Shown here: positions 57,066-64,000 of the stretch, one piece after another
How the letters are laid out: the number at the start of each line of letters is the position of its first letter
Position numbering within the stretch: the first letter of the stretch is position 1
Program-made: the position numbers and the translations under genes
Source of the DNA: Microvelia longipes
Taxonomy: Eukaryota > Arthropoda > Insecta > Hemiptera > Veliidae
Length of the DNA: 64,000 nt
Assembly (NCBI GenBank): GCA_018340805.1
Contig: JACMZG010001913.1
Coordinates: 26,726,099-26,790,098 of the forward strand
Direction: 5' to 3'
The notes under the pieces: generated by a model
The model's input: only the letters and a program-made list of their open reading frames with translations
What the model was told of the DNA's origin: nothing
Database searches by the model: none

Positions 57066-57438
57066 GAACTTCGGTATACGGTGCCCCTTGTTATCAACGT
57101 CCTATTTCGATATATATCGAACTCTCCTTGTAACCATGTGTCGATATATATTGGCGCGTTCTTTACCGTGGCCCCCCAAACTACACCCTCGTCTTCAGAT
57201 GTTTATGTTTCTCCGTATCTACCATCCCCCACCTTAGCAGTAGAATAATGAAATAATGATTATTTAACCAATACTAAAGATTGTTTATATTTTTAAAAAA
57301 CATTTAAAAAAATAATAAAATATGCTCATAAACGTAAAAGAAAAGGCATATATCGATTATTACTACGTCATATCTCTAATCTAAAAATATATCGATATAT
57401 AGTATTGATAACAGGGTGCACCGTATACCGAAGATTTA
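57066..57438. mobile_element. MITE candidate with 30-bp terminal inverted repeats
   Basis: ACTTCGGTATACGGTGCCCC...TGTTATCAA on the left and TTGATAACAGGGTGCACCGT...CGAAG on the right. Interior has several TCGATATATA palindromes. A 62-codon frame inside is not considered a gene. Confidence 0.75.
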
Positions 57439-57788
57439 CCAAAAACAAACTAGTTACAAACTAGACAAACAAACTAGAGTTACAAATTTTAACTAAATTT
57501 ATAACTGAATTTGAATTTATATTTAAGAAAAGGCTATGATGCTAAAATAACTTAAAAAAGTACTCTGAAAGAGAAATAAATCAGAAATATATTAATAATC
57601 AAAGTAACTTTGTAATGTTGCAATTAACTATACATTTTTAAATCATCTTGAAGAAAACTTTTCATTTAACTTTCATTTAAAACACAAAATAAATCAATTA
57701 ATTTGAAATTCAAACTAATAAAATGTATAGAATATAGTTGCATATTAGGACTTCTCTTGACATTTTTTTATATTTTGTTAATGTTTGT

Positions 57789-58283
57789 TTATTTCAAGAT
57801 AATCTCCCTCTAGATATAAATACTTGCTTAAAATATTATTAATTCCATTTTAGGTTCCCCTGGAATTTCTGTATTATGCTAATCCTGCAGTACACTCATG
57901 TATTGTAGAATGCTAGTCAGAATTAATTAGGCATTGTGAACTACGTAACTTATAGATCATAGATATTTACGTAATTTACGTTTAGAGTAAGCTGTGGGTG
58001 TTTCAAGCTGATAAACTGTGATGCATGAACTATTTATTTCAAGATAATTTCCCTCATAGATACCATTACTAACCTACTTTGAATATTATTAACTCCATTT
58101 TAGGTTCCCCTGGAATATCTGTATTATGCTATTCCTGCAACACACTTATGTTTTGCAGAATGCTAGTCAGGATTTATTAGGCATTGTGAACTCGGTAACA
58201 TATAGATTTCTACCTTTAGATAGATCTCTACATAATCTGCGTTTAGTGTAAGCTGTGGCTGTTTCAAGCTGATAAACTGTGAT
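57789..58283. repeat. 246-bp tandem duplication
   Basis: Units start at 57789 and 58035 (TATTTCAAGATAAT). They share CCATTTTAGGTTCCCCTGGA, GCAGAATGCTAGTCAG and TTTCAAGCTGATAAACTGTG in order, at roughly 85% identity by eye. Confidence 0.92.
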
Positions 58284-58366
58284 CCAGAAGTCTGTAGTGA
58301 TTTAGTAATTAGATAGACTTCAGTCTTTGGGTAGTCTGTTAGACGCCTGCACTCTACTCACCAACA

Positions 58367-58390
58367 CTGTTGATGGCATTATTGCCGAAA
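58367..58390 (+). ncRNA. Hammerhead-like core (CTGTTGA variant)
   Basis: CTGTTGATG, stem GGCA/TGCC around TTAT, GAAA, palindrome AGCCGGCT, then TTTTGTGGAGAGACG. Core A6 is T. Stem and palindrome differ from the 47765 copy but still pair. Confidence 0.4.
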
Positions 58391-58565
58391 GCCGGCTCTG
58401 CTTTTATTTAATAAATTCTTTTGTGGAGAGACGTGGTGGTTTTTAGCGAATTTTCATTATGAAAATGACGCTTATGAGGTTGTTCGGATGACGGAAGTTG
58501 AGGGTGGGAGTGAGCGGAATCGGTTCCTATTGACTTCCTGATAACAAAAATATATGTCCGAAAAA

Positions 58566-58581
58566 AGTATATATATATATG

Positions 58582-58677
<96 letters not shown>

Positions 58678-58682
58678 GTATG
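58566..58682. repeat. TA microsatellite
   Basis: About 115 bp of TA with a few interruptions, directly upstream of the promoter-like cassette region. Confidence 0.95.
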
Positions 58683-58915
58683 TATGTAAGAGTTTCTACC
58701 CTTTCGTATGGCGAACGATAACTCTCGAAGGCGTTCTCAAATTGAAACGAAACTTTGCAAATCGCGAGATGTCGAGGAGGTTACGAGGCCTATTGTTTAT
58801 AAAAACATTATGACGTCATCAACCAAAGTTATGACGTCATGAAAAAAAAATTTTTTGAAACTTGAAATGGCTATAAAACAAGGTATTTCGTGTTTAGGTA
58901 GACGGCTAGCTGAAT

Positions 58916-59280
58916 CGATTAAGACCGATTTCAGCTCAATCGAACCATAACAAATGGCGCAAACGGTATACATATATATATATAATCTTATATATGTATA
59001 CGTCTAGGTCAAAGACTCGTACGATATCTGTTGGGTTCAGTAGTGTTAGAGGTGGTGATATAGTATAAAAGAGGGCCTCTACCTCTAGCTCCATCCTGGT
59101 AAGCCTACTGTCCCAGAGAGACAGGACAAAAATGGCTTCCACTAAACCACGCCGAGCTAAGCAGGCCCGTAAAGCGGAAGAACCTCGAAGTAGTCTTTAT
59201 ATGGTCGAAGTCATTCTAAAACGATTGCGACCGGTTTCAGCTCAGTCAGGCAATCTTAAGTGACGGAAACGGCATTTTTA
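58916..59280 (+). repeat. Promoter-like cassette, copy 1, bracketed by direct repeats
   Basis: ATATCTGTTGGGTTCAGTAG, TATAAAA at 59064, GAGAGACAGGACAAAAATGG and a basic frame from ATG 59132 to TGA 59263 (43 codons, starting MASTKPRRAKQARKAEEP). A sequence like GACCGGTTTCAGCTCA...AAACGG stands on both sides (58916-58970 and 59222-59275). TATA-to-ATG distance is 68 bp, 69 bp in the other copy. Confidence 0.7.
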
Positions 59281-59780
59281 TTTAAAAACTAAAATCATGA
59301 ATAATTTTTGTTTATAATTGTCGCGGCCGCCGCTAGGTTTATTTTATCTATATTTGTTTGTTTTTTTGTAATGTTTTTGTTTTGGACAACACTGTCAGGA
59401 AAGAATTATGTTTGACGTATTTTATTCTAGTTTTTCGATTCGTTTCAAGATTTATTAGTTTAGACAGTAAAATATTCTTTTACGGGTTCTAACCAGGGTT
59501 CAAATGGGTTTTTACGGGTTCTTGTTCGATTATTGTTCGCGAAAACGGGACGTTTTATGTTACAGTTGATACCTTCTTCGTATCGATACTTATATCAATA
59601 AAACTCTGTGAAAGTTAAAGCTGTCTGACTTTAAATTTGTGTAGCTAGAATGAATTTCGTGACGATTGTTGCGCGATTGCCGGCACAATAATCTTCTTAA
59701 TTTTAATATTATAGCATACTATTAATAATAGAGTATGAATAAAATCAATTAGCAAAATCAAATTTGTGAGAAAGCCTCTC

Positions 59781-60001
59781 AGGCCCGCGAAGCGGGCCTG
59801 TGTGGAAAGGCTGTGAAAATTCGCTAGATACATGGCAAAATGCCATGTAACAAGAACAACACATAATACAAACCAACAACAATGTGCCGCGAAGCGGCCA
59901 CAGGGAGGCCCCGGCCGCGAAGCGGCCCGTGGGCCGACGCCGTGGAGCGACGAGGCGCGAAGCGCCGAGGCCGCGTAGCGGCTACGGGCCGAAGGCCCGT
60001 A
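59781..60001. repeat. GC-rich cluster of GCGAAGC hairpins
   Basis: Seven or more small hairpins in 220 bp. Examples are AGGCCCGCGAAGCGGGCCT (59781), CCGCGAAGCGG (about 59888), GGCCGCGAAGCGGCC (59913), GGCGCGAAGCGCC (59954), GCCGCGTAGCGGC (59970) and ACGGGCCGAAGGCCCGT (59984). ACATGGCA-AAA-TGCCATGT (59830) lies between. Confidence 0.9.
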
Positions 60002-61660
60002 TTTGTATATTGAGTATTACTCCACTGCGCTTTAAGATGTCGTAATGGTAAACATAATTAGTAGATTAATTATTTGCTTACCAACATAGTCAGAGGACAG
60101 ACAATAGAAGCATTGTCTGCAGCGTTTTTAAAGTGTAGAAATTTTTTTTAGCCAAGAATCATCACAAATTGTGGCGCAGAGACTCGCAAGCCGAGGGTAT
60201 TTCGTTTGAAAAGTTTGTTTTCTTCCTCAGCACCTTAGCTCTTGCTCAGTGCTATTCATTGACTACTTTGCTTCATAGTGAGAAAGCATTACTAAACTAT
60301 TAATAAAGCAATGCAAGTGGTGCGAATTTTTAATGATGAGTCTAATGCTTTATATTATTATCATTACTTCTTGTTGTAACTTTAAATTGATTGACAAATC
60401 GATATAGTTCTGAACAAAATATTAAACACCTGTCACGGTAATTCTTTTCTGATTTCACATCTGCTCAATTTAAACCCTATTTTGAATTAGTATATGCTTA
60501 AATGGGACGCTTGAAATCAAAATTCTAAAATTCAGGCCTAATTTAATACCTGCAAATTTAAAACAGAGCTTAAAAAATAATAATAATATTAAATTTCTTA
60601 ATATTTATCTTTAATATAACTTGGTGATGAAAGCTCTCAGTAGCTCTAGAACAGAGCTAAAGCAAGAACTTATCTTTCCGCATTTCTCTAGTCAGATTTA
60701 AAGTAAAAAATAAAATGTTGCAATAATTATTATTAGAAAAGAAGTGCCCTCTTAGGTGTTTGATATTTGGCTTAGAATAGAAGACATTTTAATTTTATTT
60801 CACCCTCAGTCCAAGCGGGTCAGCATCAAGAAACCAATATTTGATTGCAACGGCCGGGGAAGTACAGTGCATTGTGCTTCGATCCCTTATCAACAATGGC
60901 ATGGTGCTGCCTCAGGTTGCATTATTTTTCTTTATTGATTTAATTAATGAGGTGGGTTGGCAAAATAAAGGAAAATAATTCATGGAACACAATGAGTAAT
61001 TTATTTTCTGAATTGGTATATTCTTATACCAGTAACAATTATATAAAACATTTTATAAATGAACACATAGTACATTACATGTACGTTATTAGAACTTGCC
61101 CACTAAATCTTATAATACCTACAGGTCACACCAATACCTACAATTAACACTTAAGTTTGCTTTGTATATTCTAACGAAACAGTATACTGTGTACTTAGTA
61201 AAATAGTATACTTAGTATAATACAATATTCTGTTTTACTTATGATATGAGTTTGTTCAGAGACGGGAGAGGGGGTCCAGCAGGAGAGGGGGTCTATGGAA
61301 TAATTTAAGAGGGCCCGCAAGCTAATTATCGAACTATTATTGTAAAATCTGTTTACAACCTATAAACAGAGAGTTAATAAACTTTTAACATTACAGTCCA
61401 TTTACTCTCTTTAAAAATTATTTAAGTGATTGAAAATCAGTTTGATTTAAATCCATAAGTAAGATATTGTTAATCAAGTTTTTATAGGTAAACAGAAATA
61501 TTTATCGTACACTTTTTCAGTCGAAAGAAGAAGTGGAAAAAAGAGGTTGGCTGTATTAATCTTGTTATTCAGTTTGCTGTATTTACAAAAATAGAGCATT
61601 CATCTTCGTCTTGGGTAAAGATAAGATAGATATCTTCCCAAGATGAAGATGAAACAGACA

Positions 61661-62100
61661 TTTCTAAAAGATAGTTTGAAACTGTTTTATACAGATATCC
61701 GCTAGAGCAGATATACGCGAACATCAGATCCCCATGGACCTGATTACTAATGCTATGCATTAGTCATCTTACTTATTCAATTTATCAATCATAGACCGCT
61801 GAAGATAATTAGGGTCAATAAAGTGTTCGCTTGGTGGTAAAATCGTCAAGATAAGCTTATAATTAAGCGTAATTTTCTGATAAACTCACTAAATATACTA
61901 ATTTCTCAATTTTTCTTCTCATACAAGTTCCAAGGTTCTTCTCATGCTGCTATTCAAAACAAGCAAGGAGTTAAAAGATGGATATAGTGGGTCCCTCAAA
62001 AACCATTCATCTAAAATGGGGGTCCATGGGGATCTGATGTTCGCGAATATCTGCTCTAACGGATACCTGGATAAAACAGTTTCAAACTATCTTTTTGAAA
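61661..62100. repeat. 80-bp coding-like inverted duplication
   Basis: Arms 61661-61740 and 62021-62100 differ at 5 of 80 positions. Read outward-in, both encode VHGDLMFAxICSxGYLxKTV followed by SNYL. The left copy continues on the minus strand to a stop near 61569 with an acidic tail. Confidence 0.85.
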
Positions 62101-63116
62101 TCACTGTCAAATTAATAGTTGTTATTTGTGAACCGCAGTTAATGTAATAATCTTATTATATGAAAATATAAAATTCTGTAATATTCAGCTTAACAAATAA
62201 AATTCAATGATGGATATTAGGTGATTTTTAGGGCTAAAATCAAATAGCCCAATTTGTACGGTTTATTATTATGTGAAGGTTATTATTTAGCCTATTTAGG
62301 AGTTTTCTCCAATTTAACCCTTTATGCCCCTACAAAACCACTATTTAGAGTAGAGACGAGGAATGATTAGGCGCAGGAGGCAGTTCATTTTCAGTTGACC
62401 TCAACCCATGGTATAATCGGCCCAACTCTAAATAAGAAGGATCTTGAATGAAGTGGTGGAGTACTGATGATCTATTAAGATCCAAGACTGCAGAGTTTAC
62501 TAGAGTTTACTTTACCCTTACTATAATTTTGCCGTTGATTTGAAATAAAACCTGCATACTTACCTATGAAATTGCTATGATTTTGGTTTCGATTAGTTAA
62601 TAGCCGGCCATTTACCTTACTCTATTCAAAGAGGAAGATTAGTGAACCAATACAATACATTCTCTGGTTCTAGGCAGCAGATCGATTCCTATGTTAGCGA
62701 TAAAACGAGTATCTGTCATTACTCGAGGTGTTAAATAATTTAAACTTCATATCGGCCGACCAACACTAATGCTGAGCATTTTAAAGATTATAGAAAATAT
62801 ACACAGTATATTCCAGAATACAAACTTTCTAGCGATATAAAAATATATAAAATTTTTAAAAAAGATCTTAAACTTTTTAGAGTTTACGTGGAGCTTGGCG
62901 ACTTCTTGAAGCGTCACATACTGCTAAAACAGGAGCCTAAACAAACACCATAAAAGTTATACATATTCAAACGGGGAGGGGGGGGGGGCTTGACACGATC
63001 GGATCATCATCCATGGAGGCAGGCACTCTGACAAATCAAGCGTCAGGTGCGTTGCTTATATTTTTAATATTAGCTTGGATGTTATTGTACAGTTAACTTT
63101 TATATAAATAAATAAT

Positions 63117-63365
63117 CGGGCACAGGATACCTCGGGACTTTTCCTAATCGTCATATCAAATTCGCTGCGATCGTCATCAGAATATTGAAATAACCTTTAT
63201 TGAAGTAGGTATTCGGGCTCGCTCAGCTCGCCCTAGGTAGTAAAGCATCCCTTTTATTCCCATCGGTAATCCAGCCAAGTACAGTTCATGCTGATCAACA
63301 TTAGTGATCTTACAAAATCCAAAGATATCAAAGCAGTTATGTTATTTATTATATAAAATCTCAAA
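63117..63365 (-). repeat. 5S-family dispersed repeat, partial copy
   Basis: GGATACCTCGGGACTTTTCC, GGGCTCGCTCAGCTCGCCCT and a 5S-like core at 63310-63256 on the minus strand. GTACTTGGCTGGATTACCGA is closer to canonical 5S (GTACTTGGATGG) at that spot than the other copies. Confidence 0.7.
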
Positions 63366-64000
63366 ACGATCCTATGAAAATATACAGTAAACACACTGTA
63401 GTTCGAGAAAATAGTTTTCTGTAAAGTAGAATTTTAAATAAGCACTAATGGATTTACCTTTAACATCTCCACTTTTATCTTCTCAAAGTCTTTTAACGTC
63501 ATATTAAGAAATCAAGTATGAATATTGCAAGATTTTCAAAAATAAAAGTAACCTTCTAAAGTATATATCAAAGATCTTATTTTGTATATAAAATACTAAA
63601 ATACCTCATAAGTTACATTATAAATATGAATAGCGCCATGTTTGGAGAAGTCCACGTGTCAAACCAAGGCGAAGTTAATTATCAACGGGTTAAAGATGAG
63701 AGTCTAATGGAGGTAGGTAAAGACAGGCTATAGATGAATAGAATGAAGACTATAGTATTGTCTTACAATCTCTTATAATTTGAAACTTTTTCACCTTTAA
63801 CTGACAACACAGGCCTTCTATTGCCAAGTAAAAAGTCTATAACAAACAACACAATTTTACTTCAAAAGATGCAGTAATTACTATGGTAAATACGTTGTGT
63901 ATATGTTGTATTTGTTATAGTATTTGAGTTTAATATTTACATATTAAAGTCTAATATGACCATTAAGGAGACGTAAATTACCAGTTCGAGGGGTACATAA

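Noticed and set aside
59132..59263. Resemblance of the 43-codon frame to a histone H2B N-terminus (basic tail, then LYMVEVILKRLRP)
   Set aside because: The matching part LKRLRPVSA is encoded by the 55-bp flanking repeat that also occurs at 58916 in a different context, so the likeness is coincidental.
60756..60938. Open frame with KKPIFDCNGRGSTVHCA and IPYQQWHGAAS
   Set aside because: Less AT-rich than its flanks, but no splice sites, no family I can name, and no second copy in the window. May be an old transposon remnant.

Overview
This is a single AT-rich eukaryotic nuclear window, most likely from an insect. The evidence is split genes with GT-AG introns, long TA microsatellites, dense fossil transposons, and a Methuselah-like receptor with a somatomedin-B module, an architecture I associate with insects. 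The order cannot be fixed from the sequence; a hemipteran-like genome is a guess.

Five protein-coding genes can be supported. (1) 10733-18076 (+): three-exon gene for a 112-residue secreted six-cysteine protein of unknown function. (2) 22694-24022 (-): intact, intronless Fip1, the pre-mRNA 3'-end processing factor. (3) 25092-28520 (+): intact, intronless Tbcd, tubulin-folding cofactor D. It lies head to head with Fip1 across about 1.07 kb, which is probably a shared promoter region. (4) 34459-38259 (-): three-exon THEM6-like hotdog-fold membrane protein whose first intron has a GC-AG boundary. (5) 43796-48828 (-): five-exon somatomedin-B/Methuselah-like seven-transmembrane receptor. The genes are ordinary housekeeping or signalling functions and form no obvious pathway.

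The remainder (1-10.7 kb, the 6.5-kb intron of gene 1, 18-22.7 kb, 28.5-34.5 kb, 38.3-43.8 kb and nearly everything after 48.8 kb) is repeat-rich. I could sort out: a dispersed family of up to about 850 bp carrying an embedded 5S rRNA-derived segment (six recognisable cores); a tRNA-derived SINE nested in one of those copies with an 11-bp target-site duplication; a family with internal subrepeats and a B-box-like site; a hAT-like MITE; several fold-back elements; and several mini- and microsatellites.

The most interesting non-coding signals are three. First, a set of dispersed CTGANGA-N-[variable stem]-GAAA motifs that look like derived hammerhead ribozymes, with stems that change sequence but keep pairing. 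Second, a GC-rich cluster of GCGAAGC hairpins at 59781-60000. Third, two copies of a TATA-box/leader/short basic reading frame cassette at 54.75 and 59.06 kb. All coordinates and translations were worked out by eye.
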